From positions 1 through 64,000 of the forward strand of contig NZ_FNHL01000002.1 of the NCBI RefSeq assembly GCF_900103715.1: a stretch of 64,000 nt of DNA, read 5' to 3'. This document shows positions 1 to 7,517 of the stretch, one piece after another. The first letter of the stretch is position 1; the number at the start of each line of letters is the position of its first letter. Made by a program: the position numbers and the translations under genes. Origin of the DNA: Halogranum gelatinilyticum (GTDB lineage Archaea; Halobacteriota; Halobacteria; Halobacteriales; Haloferacaceae). The notes beneath the pieces were generated by a model that made no database searches, was not told where the DNA came from, and saw nothing but the letters and a program-made list of their open reading frames with translations.

Positions 1-47
1 CCGAGGCAACGAGGCGTTCAGCCCGCGAGCACTAACAGTCCAAGCCA
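1..47 (+). rRNA. rrl: 23S ribosomal RNA, 3' end only
   Basis: The first bases, containing the motifs GAGGCAACGAGGCGTTCAG and GAGCACTAACAG, match the conserved extreme 3' end of haloarchaeal 23S rRNA. The body of the gene lies before the window. The exact 3' end is approximate because processing occurs in the spacer. The placement directly before 5S rRNA is the normal 16S-23S-5S archaeal order. Confidence 0.8.
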
Positions 48-128
48 CATTCATACCGCATGGGAACCCGTGTCCGTAAACGGGTCCAGGTGCTAACTGG
101 AATGCACGAACACATTGGTTGTCAAAGC

Positions 129-182
129 GAATCCGATCCGATCCTGGTGTTAACTACGGTTCGATTCCGTAGATCGGCATTC
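129..182 (+). other. tRNA-like (acceptor plus T-arm) processing element before 5S rRNA
   Basis: A T-arm mimic is visible: stem CTACGG (154-159) with CCGTAG (167-172) around a perfect seven-base T-loop TTCGATT (160-166). Bases GAATCCGATC (129-138) pair with GATCGG and ATTC (172-182, one bulged C at 178), forming an acceptor-like helix stacked on the T-arm. There is no anticodon arm, so this is not a tRNA gene. In Haloferax volcanii, tRNase Z is known to cut a tRNA-like structure just upstream of 5S rRNA to make the 5S 5' end, and this element sits exactly there. The functional assignment here is inferred from that precedent. Confidence 0.7.
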
Positions 183-302
183 GGACGGCCACAGCGGTGA
201 GGTTCCACCCGTACCCATCCCGAACACGGAAGTTAAGCTCACCAGCGTACGAGCAAGTACTGGAGTGCGAGAGCCTCTGGGAACACCCGTTCGCCGTCCA
301 CC
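180..302 (+). rRNA. rrf: 5S ribosomal RNA
   Basis: The sequence carries the conserved haloarchaeal 5S core: CCCGTACCCATCCCGAACAC followed by GGAAGTTAAGC and CAGTACTGGAGTGCGAGAGCC-like elements. The terminal helix GGACGGC (183-189) pairs with GCCGTCC (293-299). A length of about 123 bases is typical. Ends are set a few bases outside the terminal helix, so they may be off by one to three bases. Confidence 0.93.
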
Positions 303-314
303 ATTCATACTTTA

Positions 315-350
315 GCCTCCGACGCAGTGCGTCGGGGGCTTTCTTCATTT
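315..350 (+). terminator. terminator hairpin of the rRNA operon
   Basis: Bases 315-325 pair with 329-339 (11 pairs, one G-U, three-base loop AGT). A T-rich stretch TTTCTTCATTT follows at 340-350. It lies about 12 bases after 5S, where transcription of the rRNA operon should end. Archaeal termination depends mainly on the T-run, so the hairpin may instead stabilise the 3' end. Confidence 0.6.
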
Positions 351-360
351 ATACAGAGAG

Positions 361-575
361 CGGCAGCACTATCGAGAGCGACAGCACGAGCGCGAGTAGT
401 TCCTTAGCGACAGCATCGCAACCGCGACGATACCGCGCCGGCAACGACATTACAACACGACAGCACCGCGCCAGCGACAGCACCGCGACCGCAACACCGA
501 CAACACAGCACCGCCCCAACGACAGCAGTAGAACGGGTGACGACCCCATCGCGCCTGCGGCGCGAAGGGGCCGCC
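361..575. repeat. degenerate CGACAGCA repeats behind the rRNA operon
   Basis: This stretch between the 5S terminator and the first gene has no convincing coding sequence. It contains five copies of CGACAGCA (near 380, 409, 459, 475 and 521), some extended to CGACAGCACCGCG, at irregular spacing. The C/A-rich, purine-skewed composition differs from the flanking genes. No function can be assigned. Confidence 0.5.
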
Positions 576-578
576 GGC

Positions 579-995
579 TTACCGGTCCCGTCGTCGTTCG
601 AGTTCCGTCTCGAAGTCGTCGACGGAGCGGTTCGCGAGCGACGCTGCGGTCGATAGCGAGATGTCGAAGCGGTCGAACGCGACGAGTGCACCCGCGACGA
701 GCGGTTCGTTCCGGTCGGTCGGATCGGCCGTCGCCAGTCGGTCGCGGCCGTTGGAGCCGTCACCATCGAGGTGGAGACTGAGGAGACAGGAGAGCATCGC
801 CGCACCGGAGAGCGACAGCTCTCGGTCGCCGCGCCTGTGTGTCCGTTCGAGCGCGCCGACGAAGGCGACGTAGTCGCTGTTGCCGGTCGGAGAGAGGAGC
901 GCGCGTTCGAGCGCGGCGTCCTGTATCGCGCGGATAGGCGAGGCTGCCGTTCCGGCCGAGAGGTCCTGAGAGAGCGAGTCGTCGCCAGCGTCCAT
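579..995 (-). CDS. conserved hypothetical protein (haloarchaeal)
   Basis: A protein of 138 residues, acidic and Ser/Ala rich, with no motif I recognise and no membrane segment. The middle part (SLSGAAMLSCLLSLHLDG) and the C-terminal VAFDRFDISLSTAASLANRS look like amphipathic helices; the latter could resemble part of a helix-turn-helix, but this is speculative. The ATG at 995 is preferred over an in-frame GTG at 1031 that would add 12 residues. It lies downstream of, and on the same strand as, the small gene ending at 1079, so the two may be cotranscribed. Confidence 0.6.
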   Translation of the reverse strand: MDAGDDSLSQDLSAGTAASPIRAIQDAALERALLSPTGNSDYVAFVGALERTHRRGDRELSLSGAAMLSCLLSLHLDGDGSNGRDRLATADPTDRNEPLVAGALVAFDRFDISLSTAASLANRSVDDFETELERRRDR

Positions 996-1078
996 ATCGG
1001 CTTCAACGGTGTCGAGCCTGGAAACAGCCACGGTTCAGGCGAACTCGGGGCAGCATCGGTGAGGTTGTGGAGTCGGAT

Positions 1079-1360
1079 TCACTCAGTGTGATCCGGTTCG
1101 CGCAGCGAGTGATCGACGACCGTCCCGTCGGGGGTGAGCGTCACCGTCCCGAGTCGGACCGAGTCGCCGGGCTCGGCCGTCGAGGCGATCTCTTGGAGTA
1201 CCGTCTGTTGGTCGAGCTGTTGCCAGACGACCTGTTCGACGAGTCGTTGGAACTCTTCGGGGTCGGTCCACTGCGAGTCGATATCCGAAGGCACCTGGAC
1301 GAGAAACTGGAGATCAGTGTCGGTGACGCCGATGCCGACGCCGAAGGTGTCGCCATTCAT
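1079..1360 (-). CDS. small conserved hypothetical protein
   Basis: Codes for 93 residues beginning MNGDTFG. An in-frame GTG three codons earlier is less likely. The sequence alternates hydrophobic and polar residues in a GVGIGVTDTDLQFLVQVPSD strand pattern, followed by a Gln-rich helix and a second beta-rich half, suggesting a compact alpha/beta fold. No function is recognised. It sits just upstream of the 579-995 gene on the same strand and is divergent from the YchF GTPase. Confidence 0.6.
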   Translation of the reverse strand: MNGDTFGVGIGVTDTDLQFLVQVPSDIDSQWTDPEEFQRLVEQVVWQQLDQQTVLQEIASTAEPGDSVRLGTVTLTPDGTVVDHSLREPDHTE

Positions 1361-1503
1361 ACCCCACACTTAGCCGGGGATGTTCAAAGGCGCGTCGGGA
1401 AGGAATCACTGCCAGGGGTCGCCGACACCGGCGAGCGTGGGTCTCTCACGCACACGTCGCACAGGTAGAATCGCTTTTCACCGTCGCTCGTCCAGGGCGA
1501 GTA

Positions 1504-2694
1504 ATGAGTTACAAGATCGGCCTCGTCGGCAAGCCCTCTGTCGGCAAGTCGAGTTTCTTCAACGCGGCGACGATGAACGACGTGCCGGAGGGTGCGTATC
1601 CGTTCACGACCATCGACCCCAGCATCGGGGAGGCGTACGTCCGCGTCGAGTGTGCGGCACCGGACTTCGAGGAGTCGTGTACGCCGAGCGTCGGCTACTG
1701 CGACCACGGGATGCGGTTCGTCCCGGTAAAGCTCGTCGACGTCGCGGGTCTCATTCCCGGCGCGCACGAGGGCAAGGGGCTCGGGAACCAGTTCCTGACC
1801 GACCTGAACGAGGCGGACGTCCTCGTCCACATCGTCGACTTCTCGGGGAAGACCGACATCGAGGGCGAGGCGACGGAGGGCCACGACCCCCGTGACGACA
1901 TCGACTTCCTGGAGAACGAACTCGATATGTGGTATCTCGACATCCTGGAGAAGGGTATCGAGCGGTACCGAAGCGGCTACCACGGCGAGGAGAAGCAGAT
2001 CGAAATCGATCTCGCAGAGCAGATGAGCGCGTTCAAGACGAACAAAGACGAGATCAAGCAGATCATCCTCTCGCTGGGTCTCGACCTCGACCCCGACGAG
2101 TGGGAAGACGAGGACCGTGAGGCACTCGCCCGCGAGATCCGCAAGCGGACGAAGCCGATCATCATCGGTGCGAACAAGATGGACACGGCCGAGGCACAGG
2201 CCAACTTCGAGGAGATCACGCAGGACCCGGAGTACGAGCATCTGACGTTCGTTCCCGCGAGTGCGCACGCGGAGAAGGCACTGAAGAAGGCCGCAGACGC
2301 GGGCGTCGTCGACTACCGCCCCGGCGACGCGGACTTCGACATCGTCGGCGACATCAGCGGCGAGCAGGAGCAGGGGCTCGAGCAGATCCGGGAGTTCATG
2401 AACGAGTACGACGGCACCGGCGTGCAGGACGCGCTCGAACGTGCGTTGTTCGACGTGATGGGGGCCATCGCCATCTTCCCCGGCAGTGCCAACGGGTCGA
2501 AGGACGAGAAGGGTGTCTTCCGCGACTGTTTCATCCTGCCCGAAGGGTCGACCACCGAGGACTTCGCGTACCACCTGCACTCGGACATCGGCGACGGTCT
2601 CCTCCACGGGATGGACTGTCGCGCGAAGCGACAGATCGGGTCGAGCCACGAACTCACCCACCGCGACGTGGTCGAGATCGTCTCGACGAACTAA
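1504..2694 (+). CDS. ychF: YchF/Obg-family translation-associated GTPase
   Basis: A 396-residue P-loop NTPase. The G1 motif GKPSVGKS is at residues 9-16, the G3 DVAG at 79-82 and the G4 NKMD at 224-227. The C-terminal TGS domain (about 310-394, including FRDCFILPEGSTTEDFAYHL) is characteristic of this family. Bacterial YchF prefers ATP and has a changed G4; the intact NKMD here predicts GTP use. The family associates with ribosomes and translation. Transcribed alone, divergent from the two small genes before it. A start at ATG 1504 places the G1 loop at the normal distance from the N-terminus. Confidence 0.92.
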   Translation: MSYKIGLVGKPSVGKSSFFNAATMNDVPEGAYPFTTIDPSIGEAYVRVECAAPDFEESCTPSVGYCDHGMRFVPVKLVDVAGLIPGAHEGKGLGNQFLTDLNEADVLVHIVDFSGKTDIEGEATEGHDPRDDIDFLENELDMWYLDILEKGIERYRSGYHGEEKQIEIDLAEQMSAFKTNKDEIKQIILSLGLDLDPDEWEDEDREALAREIRKRTKPIIIGANKMDTAEAQANFEEITQDPEYEHLTFVPASAHAEKALKKAADAGVVDYRPGDADFDIVGDISGEQEQGLEQIREFMNEYDGTGVQDALERALFDVMGAIAIFPGSANGSKDEKGVFRDCFILPEGSTTEDFAYHLHSDIGDGLLHGMDCRAKRQIGSSHELTHRDVVEIVSTN

Positions 2695-3373
2695 CGAACC
2701 ACGTTTTGAGAGTTTGATTCGAATACGGTATTCGGTAGTAAGCCGTTCACATTCCTTGTTGAAGAGCTATGTCTGGCGGTTGTGATTCGTGCAGGACTGT
2801 CAATCCAGACACCTAGTTAAACAGTACTGTCGTTGTTTTGGAATCTGTCTAGCAACAACCATCATTGTTCCTCGTGGTGACGTTACAGACATAGGTGTGT
2901 AATCACACACTCACGAAACGGCGTCCTCGATAGACCACCGTTCCACTGTGCGGAACGATGGTTTCGATGACGGTTCGACTATTTTCGCGTGAATGTGTGA
3001 CACAACCACACGAACGTCGGATTCGTCCTCGTCTCACTCACGATAGCGTGGTTCCGGTGTCTCCGACGGCCGCGAAACGAGCGTTGACCGCTGTTCGATT
3101 CTGCGGGATGGTTTTGCCGTCTCTTCCGGTTGTTCGTCGTCGAGATTCCGGGTGAAAGTCCTGAATTCGACGATAGCGGCCGTCTCGTCAGCGGTCGGCG
3201 ACTCGGCTAGCCGGCAACACTGTCCGCAGACGTTCGGGCAGACAGAACGGCTTATTGGGGCTTGATACCCCGTTTTAACGCCGTTTTCCGCCGGAAGGCC
3301 GCCAAATGTGTACCGAATTGCGTCCCGCCATGCGGAACATTTAGTAGGTGGTAGTCGAGAGACCACAGTCACG
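2695..3373. other. gene-free, palindrome-rich region before the IclR gene
   Basis: About 680 bases with no convincing ORF, and more AT-rich than its surroundings. Several dyads are visible: a 15-base perfect palindrome CGAATAC-G-GTATTCG arrangement at 2720-2734, TGTGT-N4-ACACA at 2896-2909, CGTTCC-N7-GGAACG at 2939-2957 (arms extend with one mismatch), and TGTGT-G-ACACA at 2994-3004. The octamer TGCGGAAC occurs at 2949-2956 and again at 3331-3338 next to the IclR promoter. It may hold regulator sites or the eroded remains of a mobile element; no transposase fragment was recognised. Confidence 0.5.
3331..3347 (+). promoter_or_regulatory. promoter of the IclR gene with candidate operator
   Basis: The element ACATTTAGTA (about 3338-3347) is a plausible haloarchaeal TATA box placed about 30 bases before the ATG at 3374, predicting a very short leader. 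TGCGGAAC directly precedes it in the BRE position and is shared with the dyad at 2939-2957, which suggests autoregulation by IclR. This is inference from position and repetition only. Confidence 0.4.
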
Positions 3374-4135
3374 ATGAACGCCCAGACGAACACCGTCTCG
3401 TCGGTAGAACGCGCCCTCGACGTGGTGGAACTGCTCCGTGAACGGGGGACCGCTCGGTTATCGAGCGTCGCTCGCGAGCTCGATCTCTCGAAGAGTACCG
3501 CACACCGCCACCTCAAGACCCTCGAGAGCCGAGGCTACGTCGTCGAGACCGACGAGGGTTACGCCCTGAGCCTCCAGTTTCTCGACCTCGGCGAGTTCAC
3601 TCGAACGCGACGGCCAGCCTACCAGCTGGCGATGGAGAAGGTCGACGAGTTGGCCCACCGGACCGACGAACGTGCGCAGTTCATGGTCGAAGAGCACGGC
3701 CGCGCGGTCTACGTCTACCGGAAGACCGGCAACCACGCGGTGAAGGCGGATTCGTACCCCGGCAAGCGCGTCCCGGTCCACGCGAGCGCGGCCGGACTGG
3801 CCATCCTCTCGAAGCTCCCGCGGTCACGCGTCGAGGAGATCATCGACCAGCACGGGTTGGAGGCACTGACGCCACAGACCATCACCGACCGCGATACGCT
3901 CTTCGCCGAACTCGACACGGTCCGTGAGCGCGGCTACAGCATCAACGACCAGGGAACGATCGAGGGGCTGCGCGCGATCGGCGCGCCCGTCACCGACGCC
4001 GACGGCGAGGTTATCGGCGGGTTGAGCATCTCCGGTCCCATCAATCGGATGCGTGGCGAGCGGTTCGAGGAGGAGTTCCCCTCGCTCCTGCTCGGGGCGA
4101 CGAACGAACTCGAACTCAATATCGCCTACCAGTAG
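3374..4135 (+). CDS. IclR-family transcriptional regulator
   Basis: A 253-residue regulator. The N-terminal winged helix-turn-helix (about residues 8-65, with ARLSSVARELDLSKSTAHRH) is followed by the IclR effector-binding domain, whose typical features are visible: HASAAGLAILSKLP and the C-terminal GLRAIGAPVTDADGEVIGGLSISGP. The ATG at 3374 gives the standard family length; upstream in-frame Met adds an unconserved tail. IclR proteins usually control neighbouring catabolic operons in response to a small aromatic or heterocyclic acid. It stands at the head of the Mo-hydroxylase island and is the best candidate for its regulator. Confidence 0.92.
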   Translation: MNAQTNTVSSVERALDVVELLRERGTARLSSVARELDLSKSTAHRHLKTLESRGYVVETDEGYALSLQFLDLGEFTRTRRPAYQLAMEKVDELAHRTDERAQFMVEEHGRAVYVYRKTGNHAVKADSYPGKRVPVHASAAGLAILSKLPRSRVEEIIDQHGLEALTPQTITDRDTLFAELDTVRERGYSINDQGTIEGLRAIGAPVTDADGEVIGGLSISGPINRMRGERFEEEFPSLLLGATNELELNIAYQ

Positions 4136-4219
4136 GTCTCTCTCGGCCATTATCGTCATTTCACGACCTTGCTCGCCCCGACGACAGTGGCTGGTGGGCA
4201 CCGCCACCGAGGGGCGAAC

Positions 4220-4241
4220 GGTTAAGTCCCTGCCTTGGGAC
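4220..4241 (+). promoter_or_regulatory. promoter of the cyclase-family gene with small dyad
   Basis: GGTTAAGT at 4220-4227 is a TATA-like element about 27 bases before the ATG at 4252, so the transcript is probably leaderless. A dyad GTCCC-TGCCTT-GGGAC (4226-4241) sits between the TATA box and the start, where a repressor would block transcription. Confidence 0.4.
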
Positions 4242-4251
4242 AGTCGGGTGT

Positions 4252-5016
4252 ATGCTTGACGGCTATGAGATGCACGATTTGACCCAACCGTGGTCACAGG
4301 ACACGCCCGCGTGGCCGACGTACGACAACCCGAAAGTCTGGTACGAAAAGAGCCTCGACACCGAGAAGGTCAACGGCCAGAAGATCGAGTTCATGAACCA
4401 CACGGGGACGCACCTCGACGGCGAGAAACACTTCGTCGGCAACGGCCGCGACATCGCGGATATGCCGCTGGACGAACTCGTCGGCGACGCCGTCGTCGCG
4501 GACATCTCCGACATGGTCGGCGACTACGACGTCTACACCAGCGAGATGATCGAGGAGGTCTGTGACGTCCAGGAGGGCGACATCCTGTTCATCCACACCG
4601 GCTACCAGAAGTACGCCTACCACCGCGAGGAGGCCGACCCCCACGCGTTCTTCTGCAAGCACCCCGGCCCGAACATGGAGTTCGCCGAGTGGTGCCGCGA
4701 CATGAACCTCAACTACCTCATGCTCGACTGCGGGAGCGCGGACCACCCGATGAACACCATCGTCCGCGACGTGCGCCCCGAGCTCGCCGAGGAGGCCTGC
4801 GAGAAGCTCGGCGTCGACGACCTCGACGAGATCTTCCCGCCGGAGGGCTACCAGCTGATGCACACCGAACTCTTCCCGGAGGGCATCGTCCACGTCGAGA
4901 ACGCCCAGGTTCCCGAGGAACTGCTCAACGAGCGGTGTCAGATCGGGACCTTCCCGTGGCGTTTCGAGGGCGGCGAGTCCTCGGTCTGTCGCTGTGTCGC
5001 GTTCACCGAAGCCTAA
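4252..5016 (+). CDS. cyclase family protein (kynurenine formamidase-like metal hydrolase)
   Basis: A 254-residue member of the cyclase/formamidase-like family (Pfam Cyclase). The metal-binding motif HTGTHLD is at residues 50-56, followed by His60, as in kynurenine formamidase and isatin hydrolase, which hydrolyse an amide or lactam using a divalent metal. Residues LMLDCGSADHP carry a further conserved segment. It begins the forward catabolic run after IclR and probably opens a cyclic or N-formyl intermediate, but the substrate cannot be read from the sequence. Start chosen for the leaderless promoter and family length. Confidence 0.85.
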   Translation: MLDGYEMHDLTQPWSQDTPAWPTYDNPKVWYEKSLDTEKVNGQKIEFMNHTGTHLDGEKHFVGNGRDIADMPLDELVGDAVVADISDMVGDYDVYTSEMIEEVCDVQEGDILFIHTGYQKYAYHREEADPHAFFCKHPGPNMEFAEWCRDMNLNYLMLDCGSADHPMNTIVRDVRPELAEEACEKLGVDDLDEIFPPEGYQLMHTELFPEGIVHVENAQVPEELLNERCQIGTFPWRFEGGESSVCRCVAFTEA

Positions 5017-5108
5017 CTCACGACCCCGACATCCTCTCCTTTCTCTCAGCCACGTAGAGACCCGTCTCCGCGCGAAGCTTTATCTGGGAACTCGCGAAAC
5101 GCCGTGGC

Positions 5109-6152
5109 ATGACCCCAACGAAAGCCGTCGTCCTCGACGAGTGGGGCGGCGAACTGACGACCGACCGTCTCGACGTACCCGACCCCGGCCCTGGCGAAGC
5201 ACTCGTCGACGTCCGCGCCTGCGGTGTCACCCGGACTATCGAGAACGCGATACAGGGCGGGCTCTCCGACGATCCCGCGTTCACGCCGCGTGTCCCCGGC
5301 CACGAGTTCGCGGGCGTCGTCGAGGACGTCGGCCCCGGTGTCGAGACCGTCGACCCCGGCGACCGCGTCGTCTGCTACTTCTATCTCACCTGCGGCAGCT
5401 GCGACAACTGCCGCCGCGGCGACACCGCCCGGTGTACCGACTTCGGCGGCTGGCTGGGCGTCCAGCGCGACGGTGCCTACGCCGAGCGGACGGTCGTCCC
5501 CGCCGCGAACCTCCTGCCCCTGCCCGACGGGGCGACCTTCGAGATGGGCGCAGTCGCGGCCGATGGACTGGCGACGCCGCTGCACGTCTGCGAGCGCGCG
5601 GCCGTCGACGACACCGACACCGTCCTCGTCGTCGGCGCGGCGGGTCGGGTCGGTATCCACCTCTCACAGCTCGCGGCACTGCGCGGTGCCCGCGTGCTCG
5701 CGGCCGACGTCGACGCCGACCGGCTGGCCCACGTCGACAGCGTGACACCCGATGCGGTGATGCCAATCGACGCCCGCGGCGACGATGTCGCCGAGCGACT
5801 CCGTGCGACCACAGACGGCGACGGCCCCTCTGTCGTCGTCGACACCGTCGGCGACACCGACACGCTCGCGGCGGCCTGGGACGTGCTGGCGATGGGCGGA
5901 CAGATAGTCTCGCTGACGACTCACCACGACCGCGCGTTCGCCCCGCCGATGAAGGAGTTCGTCGTCAAGGAGGCCTCGTTCCTCGGCTCGCGCTACGCGA
6001 CGAAGGACCAGGTCGTCCGTGCGGCTCGTCTGCTGGCCGACGGCCGCGTCGACCCCGTCGTCACCGAGCGCGTCGGTCTCGACGAAGTGCCGACGCTCCA
6101 CGAGCGGATTCGCTCCGGCGAACACCACGGGATGGCGATTCTCGAACCCTAG
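5109..6152 (+). CDS. zinc-binding medium-chain dehydrogenase (MDR/alcohol dehydrogenase family)
   Basis: A 347-residue protein. The catalytic-zinc Cys38 and His65-Glu66 (GHE) lie in the GroES-like domain. The structural zinc is bound by Cys95, Cys98, Cys101 and Cys109. A Rossmann domain follows with the fingerprint VVGAAGRVGIH. It should oxidise an alcohol or reduce an aldehyde/ketone with NAD(P). A TATA-like GCTTTATC about 30 bases upstream suggests its own, nearly leaderless promoter. It sits between the cyclase-like gene and MoeA on the same strand, so it probably serves the same pathway; the substrate is unknown. Confidence 0.88.
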   Translation: MTPTKAVVLDEWGGELTTDRLDVPDPGPGEALVDVRACGVTRTIENAIQGGLSDDPAFTPRVPGHEFAGVVEDVGPGVETVDPGDRVVCYFYLTCGSCDNCRRGDTARCTDFGGWLGVQRDGAYAERTVVPAANLLPLPDGATFEMGAVAADGLATPLHVCERAAVDDTDTVLVVGAAGRVGIHLSQLAALRGARVLAADVDADRLAHVDSVTPDAVMPIDARGDDVAERLRATTDGDGPSVVVDTVGDTDTLAAAWDVLAMGGQIVSLTTHHDRAFAPPMKEFVVKEASFLGSRYATKDQVVRAARLLADGRVDPVVTERVGLDEVPTLHERIRSGEHHGMAILEP

Positions 6153-6197
6153 CTCACTCGGGCCAACAATTTTCTCGCGGCACGCGGTACGGGAGCT

Positions 6198-7442
6198 ATG
6201 CACGACCACGACGACATGCTCGCCCGCGAGACGGCGGTCGACCGCGTGCTCGCTCTCCGCGAGGAGTTCCTCCCCACACGACCCACCGAACGCGTCCCGC
6301 TCGACGCCATCGGCGGTCGCGTCCTCGCCGAGTCTATCATCGCCGACAGCGACGCGCCGGCGCACAGCCACGCGACGATGGACGGCTTCGCCTTCGACGC
6401 GAGCGAGACGTACCCCTTCACCCTTCGTGAGGGCGAGGTCTTTCCCGAGTCCGATCCGGGTGACCTCGCCTCGGGACAGGCCGCCCGCGTCGCCACCGGC
6501 GCGCCCGTCCCTCGCGGCGCGACCGCCGTGATCAAGCGCGAGGACGCGACCGTCGAGGACGGGGACCTCGTCGCGGGACCCGACGTCACGGCCGGCACCT
6601 ACGTCTACGAACGGGGGAGCAACTTCCGCGCGGGCGAGGAACTCTTCTCTCCCGGTGAGCGACTCGGACCGAAAGACGCCATCCTGCTCGGCGACCTCGG
6701 CCGCGAGACCGTCGCAGTCTACGAACCGTTCTCGGTCGGCGTCGTCGCCACCGGCACGGAAATTCACGAGGGCGTCAGCAGCGACCTCGACTCGGCGATG
6801 TTACAGGGACTCGTCAGCGCGTGGGACCACGAGGCGACGTACGAGGGGAGCGCGCCCGACGACTACGAGCGGGTGAAGGGACTCATCGCGGACACCGCGA
6901 GTGCCCACGACGTCGTCGTGACCACTGGGGGAACCAGCGTGGGCCACAAGGACCACGTCGTCCGCGCGCTGGCTGACCTCGGCGAGGTGCTCTTCCACCG
7001 TGTCCGTGTCCGGCCGGGCAAGCCCATCGCCGTCGCGCGCCTGCCCGATCACGACGCCGTCGCTATCGCCATCCCCGGCAAGCCACTCGGCGCGCACACC
7101 ATCGCGACGCTCGTCGCCCGGCCCTTCTTCACCGGCGACGCCTCGTTGCCGACGGTCGAGGCGACGCTCGCTCGCGACGTGGGACTCGGGCCCTCGGGCT
7201 TCGACTACGTGGTTCCGGTGGTCCTCGACGCGTCCGCCGGTGCCTCGGCGGACGGGGGATGTCCCGAGGCGATGCCGCTCGGCCACGTCGACTCGCCGCT
7301 GTCGGTCTACGACGAGACCTTCGACCCCAGCGTCCTCTCGTCGTCGACGCGGGCGACTCGTGCGGACGGCGTCGTCGTGACGGACGAACCGCTCTCGGCA
7401 GGCGACACGGTGCGTGTCGTTCCGTACGCTGCACTGGAGTAG
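6198..7442 (+). CDS. moeA: molybdopterin molybdenumtransferase (MoeA-like)
   Basis: A 414-residue MoeA/MogA-domain protein. MoeA inserts molybdate into adenylylated molybdopterin. Visible family segments are SHATMDGFAFDAS, ATGAPVPRGATAVIKRED, the MoCF-binding VVTTGGTSVGHKDHV and VRPGKPIAVA. The C-terminal beta domain follows (about 340-414). Haloarchaea commonly carry several MoeA copies. This one lies among the genes of a Mo-hydroxylase and its maturation factors XdhC and MocA, suggesting a copy dedicated to that enzyme. Only 45 bases separate it from the dehydrogenase. Confidence 0.9.
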   Translation: MHDHDDMLARETAVDRVLALREEFLPTRPTERVPLDAIGGRVLAESIIADSDAPAHSHATMDGFAFDASETYPFTLREGEVFPESDPGDLASGQAARVATGAPVPRGATAVIKREDATVEDGDLVAGPDVTAGTYVYERGSNFRAGEELFSPGERLGPKDAILLGDLGRETVAVYEPFSVGVVATGTEIHEGVSSDLDSAMLQGLVSAWDHEATYEGSAPDDYERVKGLIADTASAHDVVVTTGGTSVGHKDHVVRALADLGEVLFHRVRVRPGKPIAVARLPDHDAVAIAIPGKPLGAHTIATLVARPFFTGDASLPTVEATLARDVGLGPSGFDYVVPVVLDASAGASADGGCPEAMPLGHVDSPLSVYDETFDPSVLSSSTRATRADGVVVTDEPLSAGDTVRVVPYAALE

Positions 7443-7517
7443 CGTCGGCGGGAGCAAGAAGCGGCGGTCGGTACGGGTCAGGGTAACGCTTTTCGTGGCA
7501 CGAACGATTGGGACGGT

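Noticed and set aside
129-182. A true tRNA gene between 23S and 5S
   Set aside because: Only acceptor-like and T-arm elements exist; there is no room for D and anticodon arms.
350-578. tRNA-Cys expected after 5S rRNA in many haloarchaea
   Set aside because: No acceptor, anticodon or T-arm could be found in this stretch; only short C/A-rich repeats are present.
1384-1500. Minus-strand stretch encoding a CDVC motif just before ychF
   Set aside because: The frame has no usable start codon outside ychF and no supporting promoter, so the cysteine pair is probably chance.
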